This document shows positions 26,476 to 36,948 of a DNA stretch of 44,364 nucleotides, piece by piece. A program made the translations under genes and the position numbers. This stretch comes from Aestuariivirga sp. GTDB lineage: Bacteria > Pseudomonadota > Alphaproteobacteria > Rhizobiales > Aestuariivirgaceae. Below the pieces are notes generated by a model, which had not been told where the DNA came from, searched no databases, and saw only the letters and a program-made list of their open reading frames with translations. The stretch's first letter is position 1. Each line of letters begins with the position of its first letter. The stretch lies in assembly GCF_020252395.1 (NCBI RefSeq), contig NZ_JADCDB010000026.1, positions 1 to 44,364 on the forward strand, written 5' to 3'.

Positions 26476-26937
26476 ATGGCCCTGCGCGACGACATTATGG
26501 CGGCAGTCAAGGATGCGATGAAGTCAGGCGACAAGAAGCGCCTCGGCACGCTGCGCCTCATGCAGGCCGCCATCAAGGACAAGGACATCAACAGCCGCAC
26601 CGACGGCCACGATTCGGCGCTGACGCCGGACGCTGGCTTGGCCGAGCTCTTCGCCAAGATGGTAAAGCAGCGCCAGGACTCGGTCGCGGCTTACGAGCAG
26701 GGCGGCCGCCCCGAACTCGCCCAGGCGGAGCGTGACGAGATCGCCGTCATCCAGTCCTTCATGCCCAGGCAGATGTCGGAGGAGGAAGCCAAGGCAGCGG
26801 TGGCGGGCGTCATCGCAGCGGTGGGCGCCTCCTCGGTCAAGGACATGGGCAAGGTCATGGCCGAGCTCAAGGCCAAGTTCGCCGGCCAGATGGACATGGG
26901 CAAAGCAGGCGGCATCGTGAAGGCGCTCCTGGGCTAA
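26476..26937 (+). CDS. GatB/YqeY domain protein
   Basis: A 153-residue helical protein starting MALRDDIMAAVKDAMKSGDK, with RLGTLRLMQAAIKDK and, at the C-terminus, MGKVMAELKAKFAGQMDMGK, the YqeY family hallmarks. The family is related to the tail domain of the GatB amidotransferase subunit; its role in transamidation is unproven. Divergent from carA across 122 nt. In many relatives dnaG and rpoD follow; here they do not, so a rearrangement probably occurred just downstream. Confidence 0.92.
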   Translation: MALRDDIMAAVKDAMKSGDKKRLGTLRLMQAAIKDKDINSRTDGHDSALTPDAGLAELFAKMVKQRQDSVAAYEQGGRPELAQAERDEIAVIQSFMPRQMSEEEAKAAVAGVIAAVGASSVKDMGKVMAELKAKFAGQMDMGKAGGIVKALLG

Positions 26938-27282
26938 CGGCTGGCTTCGCCCCGGACCCCCTCATGTCCGTCACTCCAGCGCAGGCTGTGGTTTATCCAC
27001 GCGCCAACCGCCCGAAGCGCGATCCCATCCCACGCCGGGGCGGCGGCGCGGAGGGGATGGCGGCCATGGACGGAATGGGGCCGCACAAAACAGATTCACA
27101 ATGTCAATCAGCAGAAAGCACGAGAAGCCGATATCTAGCACAGATTAGGAAGAAAGTCAAGATCGAAGAAGGAGTATTTTCCGCAATCCTTTGCGGCGGC
27201 CCGCATGGGTGGAGGCGTAACAAAAAGAACAATGCGGGGCCGCCATGCAGCCCCGCATTTCGTGCGCAACCCGCAAGGATAC
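26938..27282. other. Intergenic region with repeat remnant and AT-richer stretch
   Basis: These 345 bases hold CCGTCACTCCAGCGCAGGCT near 26969, a phrase typical of dispersed alphaproteobacterial repeats that is often mistranslated as a protein beginning with SVTPAQA. A lower-GC stretch follows at 27085-27180, then the terminator of the leftward ohr gene. A 114-codon frame crosses the region but looks like translated repeat. Confidence 0.4.
27231..27259 (-). terminator. Rho-independent terminator of ohr
   Basis: AATGCGGGGC at 27231-27240 pairs with GCCCCGCATT at 27250-27259 (10-bp stem, 9-nt loop). Read on the minus strand it is followed by GTTCTTTTTGTT. It lies 23 nt after the ohr stop. Confidence 0.8.
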
Positions 27283-27702
27283 TCAGACGATCTTGGTGGT
27301 CACCTTGATGTTTCCCTTTGTGGCGTGGGAATAGGGGCATACCACGTGGGCCTTGGTGGCAATGTCCTCGGCCTTGGCCTTATCGAGGCCGGGCAGGTGC
27401 ACGTCGAGCGCCACTTCGAGGCCGAAGCCTCCACCATCCTCGCGCGGGCCAACGCCCACATGCGCGGTGACGGAGGCGTCGGGCGTGATCGTCACCTTCT
27501 CCGTGCCGGCGACGAAGCGGATGGCGCCGAGATAGCAGGCCGAATAGCCGACGGCGAAAAGCTGCTCGGGGTTCGTCCCTTTGTTGTCGCCGCCCATTTC
27601 CTTGGGCAGAGAAAGATTGACGTCGATCTTGCCGTCATCCGTGCGGCCGTGGCCGTCGCGGCCGCCGGTGGAGGTGGCATGGGCAGTATAGGCGATGGGC
27701 AT
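27283..27702 (-). CDS. ohr: Organic hydroperoxide resistance protein (Ohr/OsmC family)
   Basis: A 139-residue thiol peroxidase that reduces organic hydroperoxides using lipoyl-dependent reduction. The two catalytic cysteines are in place: Cys56 in YSACYLGAI and Cys122 in VVCPYSHATKGN, whose context is the Ohr rather than OsmC form. I chose MPIAYTAHA at 27702, preceded by AAGGAGACCTCC; a longer in-frame start at 27717 lies inside that ribosome site. No ohrR regulator is nearby. Confidence 0.93.
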   Translation of the reverse strand: MPIAYTAHATSTGGRDGHGRTDDGKIDVNLSLPKEMGGDNKGTNPEQLFAVGYSACYLGAIRFVAGTEKVTITPDASVTAHVGVGPREDGGGFGLEVALDVHLPGLDKAKAEDIATKAHVVCPYSHATKGNIKVTTKIV

Positions 27703-27825
27703 GGAGGTCTCCTTCAAGAAGCCGGTTGACTGCTTTCCCCGCCATCTTGGATGCGATGCGGCGGCGGATCAAGCTTTCATCATTGCCCTGGCTTGGCCGC
27801 CAGCGCCAGGCCCAAGGACAATGTC

Positions 27826-28641
27826 TCAGGCGAGTTCAAGCCACACCGGCTTGTGGTCGGAGCCCGCCGCCTCCTCGTCGATCCGGGCGTGGCGGAAGCG
27901 GGGAACGAGCGCGGGGCTGAGGAAAATGTGGTCGAGCCGCAGCGGCGGCGCGTGGCCGGGGAAGGTGACGCCCTCGTGCGGCGCAAGGCCGGCCAGTTCC
28001 AGCGCATCGGCGAAGCCTTCGGCCCGGATCGACCGGTAGGCTGGCGAGCCCGGCACGCAGTTGAAATCGCCGAGCAGGATTGCCGGTTCGGGCATGGTGG
28101 GAAAGCGCCCGTCCGGCAGCACGATCCACTCGTCATCGGGTCCGAGCGCGGTCCGGCCGGGCGCCGTCACCGGCCCGCCGCGCTGTGGCGCCTCTGCGAT
28201 CATCGCGAGCAAGCGGGCCGCCTGGTCCAGCCGCTGGTCCTCGCCGAGATAGTTGAGGTGGGCGTTGTACAAGCGCAGTTCGCCGATCACCGCCTCGGTC
28301 ATGGCCTGCTGGTCATTGACCTGACCCTCGACCGGCCAGGAGGGCAGGGGCAGGGTTCGGGTCGATTCAATGGGCGCGCGCGAAAGGATCATATTGCCGA
28401 TCTGCCGCCGCCGCCCAACCCCGCCATGGAGGTCGACGCCCGCGCCGTAAACCCAGTCGAAGCCGGGCAGCAACTCCGCCAGCCGGGCCGCCTGGTCCGG
28501 CCAGTCCTGCTCCCGCCAGTTCCGCTCCACCTCCTGCAGCGCGATGACATCTGCCGCGGCGACAGTCCCGGCGATGCGGCTCAAGTCGATCCGCCGGTCG
28601 CGGCCCATGCCCCACTGAATGTTGTAAGTTACAAGCAACAT
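27826..28641 (-). CDS. Endonuclease/exonuclease/phosphatase (EEP) family protein
   Basis: A 271-residue single-domain EEP-fold metal-dependent phosphohydrolase. YNIQWG, ALQEVERN (metal-binding glutamate), GDFNCVPGS and the C-terminal GSDHKPVW with the catalytic Asp-His pair are present in order. No signal peptide or membrane span. Members act on nucleic acids, sphingolipid headgroups or inositol phosphates; this one cannot be assigned. It is divergent from the amino-acid ABC operon across 86 nt. Confidence 0.87.
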   Translation of the reverse strand: MLLVTYNIQWGMGRDRRIDLSRIAGTVAAADVIALQEVERNWREQDWPDQAARLAELLPGFDWVYGAGVDLHGGVGRRRQIGNMILSRAPIESTRTLPLPSWPVEGQVNDQQAMTEAVIGELRLYNAHLNYLGEDQRLDQAARLLAMIAEAPQRGGPVTAPGRTALGPDDEWIVLPDGRFPTMPEPAILLGDFNCVPGSPAYRSIRAEGFADALELAGLAPHEGVTFPGHAPPLRLDHIFLSPALVPRFRHARIDEEAAGSDHKPVWLELA

Positions 28642-28727
28642 ATGGCCATCATGACGGGATTTCCCGCTCTGGACAAACTGTCACAATCAGTGCCTAACTT
28701 TGCGCTGTCCTAAATTGGAGAACTGAC

Positions 28728-29519
28728 ATGAAACTGCTGAAGATCGCCGCCTTGGCGCTCGGCCTTACCGTGCTGGCGGGTCCGGCGCTTGCCGGCCAGA
28801 TGAAACTCATTATCGCCACCGAGGGGGCTTACCCTCCCTACAACTTCGTTGCCGCCGACGGCAGCCTGCAGGGCTTCGACGTCGATTTCGCCAAGGCCCT
28901 GTGCGTCAAGCTCGATGCGCAGTGCGACATCATCAAGCAGGACTGGGACGGCATGATCCCCGGCCTCATCGCCAAGAAGTATGACGTGATCGTCGCCTCC
29001 ATGGGCATCCTGCCGGAGCGCGAGGAGAAGATCGACTTCTCGATCCCCTATTACCAGTCGCCCACCGGCCTTGTCGCCAACAGGAACTCTGGCATCACGG
29101 CCGGCGCCGATGGCTATGTCGATCCCGCAACGCTCGCCGGCAAGAAGATCGGCGTGCAGCGCTCCACGGGTTACGAGAGCTATGCCCGCAAGACATGGCC
29201 GCAAGCCGAGATCGTGGTCTATGACACGTCGGAGAGCGCTGATCTCGACGCCACCGCGGGCCGTGTGGACGCGCGCTTCGATGACTTCATCGTGCTCAAG
29301 AACGGCCTGCTGGCGGGCGACTCCAAGGATGATTTCGCGCGCGTCGGCAACACCTGGCCGGAGACCGCCTTCGGCTCCAAGGGCGAGGGCATCGGCGTCC
29401 GCAAGGGCGAGACGGAGCTGCTGAACGCCATCAACCAGGCGATCAAGGACATGCGCGCCGACGGCACCTACAAGACGATCAACGACAAGTATTTCGACTT
29501 CGACATCTACGGCGGCTGA
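28728..29519 (+). CDS. Polar amino-acid ABC transporter binding protein
   Basis: A 263-residue periplasmic binding protein of the HisJ/ArtJ type (family 3). The signal peptide MKLLKIAALALGLTVLAGPA ends near ALA-GQM. EGAYPPYNFVAADGSLQGFD and the PEREEKIDFSIPYYQSPTG segment are the classical signature of basic amino-acid binders, and GRVDARFDDFIVLKNGL is the later hinge region. Good ribosome site (TTGGAGAA). First gene of a binding protein-permease-permease set; lysine/arginine/ornithine-type substrates are likely but not proven. Confidence 0.9.
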   Translation: MKLLKIAALALGLTVLAGPALAGQMKLIIATEGAYPPYNFVAADGSLQGFDVDFAKALCVKLDAQCDIIKQDWDGMIPGLIAKKYDVIVASMGILPEREEKIDFSIPYYQSPTGLVANRNSGITAGADGYVDPATLAGKKIGVQRSTGYESYARKTWPQAEIVVYDTSESADLDATAGRVDARFDDFIVLKNGLLAGDSKDDFARVGNTWPETAFGSKGEGIGVRKGETELLNAINQAIKDMRADGTYKTINDKYFDFDIYGG

Positions 29520-29522
29520 TCC

Positions 29523-30227
29523 TTGGCCCTCCCGGCCTTTCTTGACCTCAAAGGCTATGGCCACCTGCTGATCGACGGTGCGCTCATTACCCTGTCGGTC
29601 GGCGTGGCGGCCATGATGGTGGCGCTCGCGCTGGGCATTCTCGGCGCGCTGGCCCGGCTGTCGGGGAACCGTTTCCTGCGCGGCGCCGGCGCCACCTATA
29701 CAACCGTTATCCGCGGCATTCCCGAACTCGTGCTCATGCTGCTGGTCTATTATGGCGGCACGGTGCTGCTGCAGTGGCTGCTGTCGCTGGGGGGCGCCGA
29801 GGTGCGCGTCGACATCAATGCCTTCATGGCGGGAACCCTGGTCGTCGGCTTTGTCTATGGCGCCTATGCCACCGAGATCTTCCGCGGCGCCTTTCTGAGC
29901 GTTCCCAAGGGCCAGAGCGAGGCAGGGCAGGCCTTTGGCATGTCAAACCGTCAAGTGTTCCTCCGCATCGAACTGCCGCAGGCCTGGCGGCTGGCCATTC
30001 CCGGTCTCGGCAATCTCTGGCTCACGCTCCTGAAGGCCACCTCCATCACCTCGGTGATCGGCGTCACCGAGCTCGCCCGCCAGGCGGACCTGATCAAGGC
30101 GCCGACCCATATGCCCTTCACCGTCTTCTTCATCGCCTGCATCATCTACCTCGCGATGACGGCGGTTTCGGACCTTGCCCGCATCCGCGCCGAGCGCTGG
30201 GCCTCCTCCGGCTTCCGGCGGAGCTAA
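29523..30227 (+). CDS. Polar amino-acid ABC transporter permease (HisQ-like)
   Basis: A 234-residue inner-membrane permease with about five helices. The start is TTG at 29523, three bases after the binding-protein stop; no ATG fits before the first helix. TVIRGIPELVLMLLVYYGG is the family's conserved N-terminal part and EAGQAFGMSNRQVFLRIELP the EAA loop for ATPase docking. It pairs with the next permease to form a heterodimer. Confidence 0.9.
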   Translation: MALPAFLDLKGYGHLLIDGALITLSVGVAAMMVALALGILGALARLSGNRFLRGAGATYTTVIRGIPELVLMLLVYYGGTVLLQWLLSLGGAEVRVDINAFMAGTLVVGFVYGAYATEIFRGAFLSVPKGQSEAGQAFGMSNRQVFLRIELPQAWRLAIPGLGNLWLTLLKATSITSVIGVTELARQADLIKAPTHMPFTVFFIACIIYLAMTAVSDLARIRAERWASSGFRRS

Positions 30228-30231
30228 GGCA

Positions 30232-30960
30232 ATGGGCGGCTTTGATCTCACCCTCATCTGGACCAGCCTGCCGGACCTGTTCTCCGGCCTTGTGGTGACA
30301 CTGCAACTCACCGTGCTCACCGTCATCGGCGGCATCCTGCTCTCGGTTCCGCTCGGCATACTCCGCACCTCGCCCAACAAATTCATCAGCGGGCCGATCT
30401 GGGCCTATACCTATTTCTTCCGCGGCACGCCGATGCTGATCCAGCTGTTCCTGATCTATTACGGCCTCGCCCAGTTCAAGGCGGTGCGGGCCTCAGGGGT
30501 CTGGTTTATCCTGCGCGATGGCTATTGGTGCTGCCTCATCGCCTTCACGCTCAATACCGCGGCCTATACGATCGAAATCGTGGCGGGGGCACTCCGCAAT
30601 GTGCCTCTGGGCGACATCGAGGCGGCGCGAGCCCTGGGGATGAGCCCCTTCGCCATCCTGCGCCGCATCAAGTTCCCGATAGCGCTCCGCATCCTGTTCC
30701 CAGCCTATACCAACGAGGTCGTGTTCATCCTGCAGTCCACTTCGCTGGCGAGCCTCGTCACCGTGATGGACCTGACGGGAGCCGCCCGCGTCGTCATCGC
30801 CCGCACCTTCGCGCCCTATGAGATGTTCATCACCATCGGGGTGATCTACCTGATCCTCACCTATCTCACTCTGTGGGGCTTCCGGGGAATCGAGGGGCGC
30901 CTGTACCGCCACTTGAAGAGCCACAGGGAAGTGGTGTCGGAGGTTCCGCTTCTGCGGTGA
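30232..30960 (+). CDS. Polar amino-acid ABC transporter permease (HisM-like)
   Basis: A 242-residue permease; ATG at 30232 is four bases after the previous stop. YTYFFRGTPMLIQLFLIYYG and the EAA loop EAARALGMSPFAILRRIKFP are diagnostic. About five helices. The ATPase gene that normally completes such an operon is missing: next comes a hairpin and the convergent trmFO. The pair must borrow an ATPase encoded elsewhere. Confidence 0.9.
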   Translation: MGGFDLTLIWTSLPDLFSGLVVTLQLTVLTVIGGILLSVPLGILRTSPNKFISGPIWAYTYFFRGTPMLIQLFLIYYGLAQFKAVRASGVWFILRDGYWCCLIAFTLNTAAYTIEIVAGALRNVPLGDIEAARALGMSPFAILRRIKFPIALRILFPAYTNEVVFILQSTSLASLVTVMDLTGAARVVIARTFAPYEMFITIGVIYLILTYLTLWGFRGIEGRLYRHLKSHREVVSEVPLLR

Positions 30961-30971
30961 GTTCCGATATT

Positions 30972-31003
30972 GCCGTCACCCTGGCCCTCGCTGGGGTGAC
31001 GGC
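30972..31003. repeat. Short palindromic repeat between convergent genes
   Basis: GCCGTCACCC (30972-30981) and GGGTGACGGC (30994-31003) form a perfect 10-bp stem with a 12-nt loop. The same outer arm GTGACGGC recurs at 35467-35473, so it belongs to the same dispersed repeat family. It may also serve as a terminator between the convergent permease and trmFO genes. Confidence 0.6.
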
Positions 31004-31038
31004 GCCTGGGGGAGGATGACGTCAGGAGCAAGGGGAGA

Positions 31039-32445
31039 TTATTCCGCTGCCTTCAACCCCGCCGCACCCAGCCACGCGTCGAACGCCGCCATCGCCCGCG
31101 CAGTGTAGGCGCGCTTCCGCTCGACCGCCTGTTCGGAGTGCTTGATGCGCTTGCCGTTGCGAAACCTCACCGTGTCGATGGGCGGGAAGAGGCCGAAATT
31201 GACGTTCATCGGCTGGAAGGAGGATTTCTGCCCGTCGGTGGTCTCGATGTGTCCACCGGTGATGTGGTTGATGAGCGCGCCATGCGCCGTGGTGGGCGGG
31301 GGCACGTGGAAGGGCAGGCCCAGCGCCTCGGCGGCGGCCATGCGCCCCGCCATCAGCCCCATGGCAGCACTCTCGACATAGCCCTCGACGCCGGTCACCT
31401 GTCCGGCGAAGCGCAGGGCGGGCCTCGCCTTCAGCCGCAGCAGGCCGTCGAGCACGCGCGGGCTGTTGAGGAAGGTGTTGCGGTGCAGGCCGCCCAGTCG
31501 GGCGAACTCGGCGTTCTCCAGCCCCGGAATGGAGCGGAACACCGTCACCTGCGCGGCATATTTCAGCTTCGTCTGGAAGCCGACCATGTTGTAGAGCGTG
31601 CCGAGCTTGTTGTCCTGGCGGAGCTGGACGACCGCATAGGGCTTCTCGCTGGGCTTGTGCGCATTGGTGAGGCCCCGCGGCTTCATCGGCCCGTGGCGCA
31701 ACGTCTCCGGCCCGCGCTGCGCCATCACCTCGATGGGCAGGCAGCCGTCGAAATAGGGGGTCGACTTCTCCCACTCCTTGAAATCCGTCTTCTCGCCGTC
31801 CATCAGGGCACGGACGAATTGCTCGTACTGCTCCTTGTTCATCGGGCAGTTGATGTAATCCTTGCCGGTGCCGCCGGGCCCCACCTTGTCGTAGCGTGAC
31901 TGGAACCAGCAGACGTCCATGTCGATCGTCTCGCGGTGCACGATGGGCGCGATGGCATCGAAGAAGGCGAGGGAGTCTTCGCCGGTGAGCGAACGGATCG
32001 CCTGCGCAAGCGCAGGGGAAGTGAGGGGACCCGTCGCGATGATGACGCTCTCCCAGTGCTCCGGCGGCAGGCCATCGACCTCGCCTTCAACCACCGTTAC
32101 CAGCGGATGGCGCTTCAGCGTCCCGGTCACCTCTGCGGAGAAGGCGTCGCGGTCCACCGCAAGGGCGCCGCCGGCTGGCACCTGGTGGCGGCCGGCCATG
32201 GTCATGATCAGCGAGCCGCAGCGCCGCATCTCCCAGTGCAGCAGCCCCACGGCATTGTTCTCGGCGTCGTCCGAGCGGAAGGAGTTGGAGCAGACGAGCT
32301 CGGCAAAGCCGCCGGTGCGGTGGGCGTCGGTTCCAACCTTGGGGCGCATCTCGTGCAGGATCACGGGGACGCCGAGGTTCACCGCCTGCCAGGCGGCTTC
32401 GGAGCCTGCCATGCCGGCGCCGACGATGTGGAGGGGCTGTGTCAT
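31039..32445 (-). CDS. trmFO: tRNA (uracil-54-C5) methyltransferase, folate/FAD-dependent
   Basis: Makes ribothymidine at position 54 of the tRNA T loop using methylene-tetrahydrofolate and FADH2. The 468-residue protein has FAD-binding GAGMAGSE at residues 9-16, Cys52 in [10 protein letters not shown] and a second cysteine in [10 protein letters not shown], matching the two family cysteines, plus [20 protein letters not shown] in the substrate domain. ATG 32445 is the start of the conserved region; the open frame continues upstream under the divergent transpeptidase gene and is not coding there. Confidence 0.96.
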   Translation of the reverse strand: MTQPLHIVGAGMAGSEAAWQAVNLGVPVILHEMRPKVGTDAHRTGGFAELVCSNSFRSDDAENNAVGLLHWEMRRCGSLIMTMAGRHQVPAGGALAVDRDAFSAEVTGTLKRHPLVTVVEGEVDGLPPEHWESVIIATGPLTSPALAQAIRSLTGEDSLAFFDAIAPIVHRETIDMDVCWFQSRYDKVGPGGTGKDYINCPMNKEQYEQFVRALMDGEKTDFKEWEKSTPYFDGCLPIEVMAQRGPETLRHGPMKPRGLTNAHKPSEKPYAVVQLRQDNKLGTLYNMVGFQTKLKYAAQVTVFRSIPGLENAEFARLGGLHRNTFLNSPRVLDGLLRLKARPALRFAGQVTGVEGYVESAAMGLMAGRMAAAEALGLPFHVPPPTTAHGALINHITGGHIETTDGQKSSFQPMNVNFGLFPPIDTVRFRNGKRIKHSEQAVERKRAYTARAMAAFDAWLGAAGLKAAE

Positions 32446-32511
32446 AGCCCCGCTGGTAGCACGATGGTGCAGGGGCTTCAAATCGCCTCGCATCCGGTCT
32501 ATGGCTGCGAC

Positions 32512-33123
32512 ATGCGCATCACCCGCCGGCAGGTTCTGCTTACCCTCCCGCTTCTCGCCCTCGCCACTCCTGCCCGCGCTGCGCGCGACACGCTGGAATC
32601 CGAATGGTTCACCGGCATCATCCCGGATACGCCCTTCAACATCGAGATCGTCAATATCCGCAAGATTCCGCCAGAGTTCCGCCGCCAGGACGTACGCTAT
32701 TCGGGGCGCGAGCCGGTGGGGAGCCTCGTCATCGACAAGGCCAGCCGCTTCCTGTTCCACATCACCGGCCCGGGCCGGGCGGTGCGCTATGGCGTGGCGG
32801 TGGGCCGCGACGGGGCGCAGTGGCAGGGCGAGGCCGTGGTGGGCCGCCGCGCGCGCTGGCCGAGCTGGACGCCCACAGCCAACATGCGCCGCAGGAACCC
32901 GAACCTCCCCCGCACCATGCCGGGCGGCCCGCAGAACCCGCTCGGCGCGCGGGCCCTTTATCTTTACCGGAACGGGCGGGACACGCTCTACCGCATCCAC
33001 GGCACCAACGAGCCGTGGTCGATCGGCAGGGCGGCCTCCTCGGGATGCATCCGTATGCTGAACGAGGACGTCTTCGAGCTTTTCGGCAGCGTGCCCAACG
33101 GCACGCGCGTCTTCGTCAGGTGA
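32512..33123 (+). CDS. L,D-transpeptidase (YkuD domain), Tat-exported
   Basis: A 203-residue periplasmic cysteine transpeptidase that makes 3-3 peptidoglycan crosslinks or anchors proteins to the wall. The N-terminus [20 protein letters not shown] is a twin-arginine-like signal ending at ARA. The YkuD active site has His163 in [12 protein letters not shown] and Cys179 in SSGCIRM. An in-frame ATG at 32464 would add 16 residues and spoil the signal. Divergent from trmFO. Confidence 0.9.
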   Translation: MRITRRQVLLTLPLLALATPARAARDTLESEWFTGIIPDTPFNIEIVNIRKIPPEFRRQDVRYSGREPVGSLVIDKASRFLFHITGPGRAVRYGVAVGRDGAQWQGEAVVGRRARWPSWTPTANMRRRNPNLPRTMPGGPQNPLGARALYLYRNGRDTLYRIHGTNEPWSIGRAASSGCIRMLNEDVFELFGSVPNGTRVFVR

Positions 33124-33171
33124 GAGGTTTCGACCCTTCTACATGAGGCGCAGGCGGGCTAGCATCGCCTC

Positions 33172-34353
33172 ATGAGTACAACCCTCGCCGATATTTCCGC
33201 CGAACTTGACGCCATCCGCGCCCAGTCGCTGTGGAAGGTGGAGCGCCCCATCCTCGGCCGGCAGTCCGCCCATATCCGCGTGAAGAGCGGTGAGGTGCTG
33301 AACTTCTGCGCCAACAATTACCTGGGGCTCGCTGGCCATCCGGAACTGCTGAAGGCGGCGCACGAGGCGCTCGCCACCCACGGCCTCGGCATGGCCTCGG
33401 TGCGCTTCATCTGCGGCACCTCGGACCTCCACCTCGCGCTGGAGCGCCGCCTTGCGGACTATCTCGGCATGGATGACTCGATCCTCTTCGCCGCCTGCTT
33501 CGATGCGAATGGCGCGGTGTTCGAGCCGCTGTTCGGCGAGCAGGACGCGATCGTGTCCGACGCGCTCAACCATGCTTCGATCATCGACGGCATCCGCCTC
33601 TCCAAGGCCAGGCGCTTCCGCTATGCCAATGGCGACATGAACGGCCTCGAGGCGCAGCTCAAGGCCGCGCGCGAGGGTGGCGCGCGCCGCATCGTCATCG
33701 TCACCGACGGCGTGTTCTCGATGGACGGCTATTTCGCCAAGCTCGGCGAGGTCCGCGCACTGGCCGACAGTTTCGACGCGCTGGTGATGGTGGATGACTG
33801 CCACGCCACCGGCTTCATCGGGCCGCAGGGCCGCGGCACGCCGCACCGCGTCGGCGTCAAGGCGGACATCCTCACCGGCACGCTGGGCAAGGCTTTGGGC
33901 GGTTCGGCAGGCGGCTACATCGCAGCGAGCCAGCCCATCGTGGACCTGATGCGCCAGCGCGCCAGGCCCTATCTCTTCTCCAACGCGCTCCCGCCGCCCA
34001 TCGTGGCTGCCGGCTTGCGCGCCATCGACATGGCGGAGCAGGGGGACGATCTCCGCGCCCGGCTGTTCGGCAACACGCAGCGCTTCCGCTCCGGCATGGC
34101 GGCCGCGGGCTTCACGCTGCTGCCGGGCGAGCACCCCATCGTCCCCGTCATGCTGGGCGAGGCGAAGCTGGCGCAGGAGATGGCGGCGAAGCTCTATGAC
34201 ATGGGCATCTATGTCACCGGCTTCTTCTTCCCCGTGGTGCCCAGGGGCCAGGCGCGCATCCGCACCCAGATGTCGGCGGCGCATTCATCTGAGGACATCG
34301 ACACGGCGATTGCCGCCTTCACCGCCGCGGGCCGGGAGCTGGGAGTGATCTGA
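33172..34353 (+). CDS. kbl: Glycine C-acetyltransferase (2-amino-3-ketobutyrate CoA ligase)
   Basis: A 393-residue PLP enzyme that splits 2-amino-3-ketobutyrate with CoA to give glycine and acetyl-CoA. The PLP lysine is Lys240 in [32 protein letters not shown] and [14 protein letters not shown] are the family signatures. It ends one base before the tdh start, making the classic kbl-tdh threonine-degradation pair. Confidence 0.96.
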   Translation: MSTTLADISAELDAIRAQSLWKVERPILGRQSAHIRVKSGEVLNFCANNYLGLAGHPELLKAAHEALATHGLGMASVRFICGTSDLHLALERRLADYLGMDDSILFAACFDANGAVFEPLFGEQDAIVSDALNHASIIDGIRLSKARRFRYANGDMNGLEAQLKAAREGGARRIVIVTDGVFSMDGYFAKLGEVRALADSFDALVMVDDCHATGFIGPQGRGTPHRVGVKADILTGTLGKALGGSAGGYIAASQPIVDLMRQRARPYLFSNALPPPIVAAGLRAIDMAEQGDDLRARLFGNTQRFRSGMAAAGFTLLPGEHPIVPVMLGEAKLAQEMAAKLYDMGIYVTGFFFPVVPRGQARIRTQMSAAHSSEDIDTAIAAFTAAGRELGVI

Positions 34354-34354
34354 C

Positions 34355-35386
<1,032 letters not shown>

Positions 35387-35387
35387 C

Positions 35388-35473
35388 GCCGTCATCGCGG
35401 CGAAAGCCGGGACCCTGCTTTCCCTAGGCTCCAAAGGCCAAAGCTGGGCCCTGGCTTTCGCCAGGGTGACGGC
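35388..35473. repeat. Imperfect 86-bp palindromic repeat
   Basis: Outer arms GCCGTCA (35388-35394) and TGACGGC (35467-35473) and inner arms CGAAAGCC (35401-35408) and GGCTTTCG (35453-35460) fold into one long interrupted hairpin. The wording CGGCGAAAGCCGGGACC is typical of dispersed extragenic palindromes of Hyphomicrobiales. It starts directly after the tdh stop and could act as its transcription end. Confidence 0.75.
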
Positions 35474-35560
35474 ATGCAGGGGTCCACCTTGCCATTCCCC
35501 GCCATGAGGGTTACGGAGGGGGCTCCGTACCCCCGTAACCCAGGTCTCCGAGTTCACCCC

Positions 35561-36565
35561 ATGATGACTGTGTATGGCACGGCCAATGGCTGCCTGACCG
35601 AGTTCCCGGCCGATCCGCCGGACCTGCCGCCGGATGCCGTGTGGATCGACCTGGTGGAGCCGACGGCCAACGAGGAATCGAAGGTCGAGGGCGTGCTGGG
35701 GATCGACATCCCGACGCGCGAGGAGCTGGCCGAGATCGAGGCGTCCTCGCGCCTCTACCAGGAGGACGGGGCGGTGTTCATGACCGCGAACCTGATCCGC
35801 CGCGGCGAGAATGACGAGCCGGAATCCTCCCCCGTCACCTTCATCGTCAAGGACAACACGCTCATCACCGTGCGCTATCACCACCCGCAGGCCTTTCCGG
35901 CCTATGTGAAGCGGGCGATGAAGTCGCAGTCCGCCTCGATGAGCGGCTGGGGCATTCTGATTTCGCTCTTGGAAGCGGTGGTCGACCGCGCCGCCGACCA
36001 CCTGGAGCGCGCCGGTCAGATCGTGGACGAAACATCGAAGAAGACCTTCGGCGCCAAGCGCACGCTGGCCGGCACCCACAAGCAGAACCCGAGAAAGGGC
36101 GTCAATCTGCAGGAGCTGATCGAGAACATCGGCGAGGAGGGCGACTTCGTCTCCAAGATGCGCGAGAGCCTGGTTTCCATTGGCCGGGCGGTGGCCTTCA
36201 TGCAGGCTATCGCCGACCAGCAGTCCGACAAGAAACAGGCCAAGGAGAATGTGGGCCGCATCAAGATCCTGCAGCGCGACATCGTGTCCTTGACCGACCA
36301 TGCCACCTTCCTCTCCGGCAAGATCAGCTTCCTGCTCGACGCCGTGCTGGGGCTCATCTCGATCGAGCAGAACGGCATCATCAAGATCTTCTCGGTGGCG
36401 GCCGTGGTCTTCCTGCCGCCCACGCTGGTGGCCTCGATCTATGGCATGAACTTCGCCTTCATGCCGGAGCTGCAATGGCAGCTCGGCTATCCGCTGGCCA
36501 TCGGGCTGATGGTGATGTCCGCTGTGCTGCCCTACTATTATTTCAAAGGCAAAGGCTGGCTGTGA
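35561..36565 (+). CDS. corA: CorA-type magnesium/divalent-cation transporter
   Basis: A 334-residue homopentameric channel. The long cytoplasmic alpha/beta domain is followed by two C-terminal helices; the GMN selectivity motif is at SIYGMNF after the first. The start at 35561 begins MMTVYGTANG; the open frame upstream crosses the repeat. crcB begins inside its stop (TGATG at 36563-36567), so ion homeostasis genes are co-translated. Confidence 0.93.
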   Translation: MMTVYGTANGCLTEFPADPPDLPPDAVWIDLVEPTANEESKVEGVLGIDIPTREELAEIEASSRLYQEDGAVFMTANLIRRGENDEPESSPVTFIVKDNTLITVRYHHPQAFPAYVKRAMKSQSASMSGWGILISLLEAVVDRAADHLERAGQIVDETSKKTFGAKRTLAGTHKQNPRKGVNLQELIENIGEEGDFVSKMRESLVSIGRAVAFMQAIADQQSDKKQAKENVGRIKILQRDIVSLTDHATFLSGKISFLLDAVLGLISIEQNGIIKIFSVAAVVFLPPTLVASIYGMNFAFMPELQWQLGYPLAIGLMVMSAVLPYYYFKGKGWL

Positions 36566-36948
36566 TGCCGGTGGTGCTGTGGGTGGCACTTGGCGGCGCC
36601 ATCGGCTCGGCGGCGCGCTATGGCGTCAATGTCTGGTCGGGGCGCATGTTCGGCGCGGAATTTCCCTGGCATACGCTGATCGTCAACATTCTGGGCTGCT
36701 TCATCATGGGTGTGCTGACCGCGATGATGGCGCTGAAGCTGAACATGGGGCAGGAGGCGCGCGCCTTCCTCACCACCGGCATTCTCGGCGGCTTCACCAC
36801 CTTTTCCGCCTTCGCGCTGGATTTCGCCTATCTGGTGGAGAGGAAGCAGCTCGCCGCGGCCGGCGGCTATGCGCTGGCCTCCGTCGTCATCTCGCTCCTC
36901 GCCGTCTTCGCCGGCTTGGCCCTCATCCGCGCGCTTTACGCGGCATGA
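36565..36948 (+). CDS. crcB: Fluoride channel Fluc/CrcB
   Basis: A 127-residue, four-helix membrane protein that exports fluoride as a dual-topology dimer. GGAIGSAARYGV, NILGCFIMGVL and the diagnostic GGFTTFSAFALD are present. Translationally coupled to corA upstream and to the pseudouridine synthase downstream (ATGA at 36945-36948). No fluoride riboswitch is visible. Confidence 0.95.
   Translation: MPVVLWVALGGAIGSAARYGVNVWSGRMFGAEFPWHTLIVNILGCFIMGVLTAMMALKLNMGQEARAFLTTGILGGFTTFSAFALDFAYLVERKQLAAAGGYALASVVISLLAVFAGLALIRALYAA

Noticed and set aside
26964-27308. A 114-codon frame after the YqeY-domain gene
   Set aside because: Its beginning reads as a translated dispersed repeat (SVTPAQA), it has no ribosome site, and it runs through the ohr terminator into the ohr gene on the other strand.
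36400-36565. A fluoride riboswitch before crcB
   Set aside because: crcB starts inside the corA stop codon, and the upstream sequence is corA coding sequence with no riboswitch-like conserved core visible.
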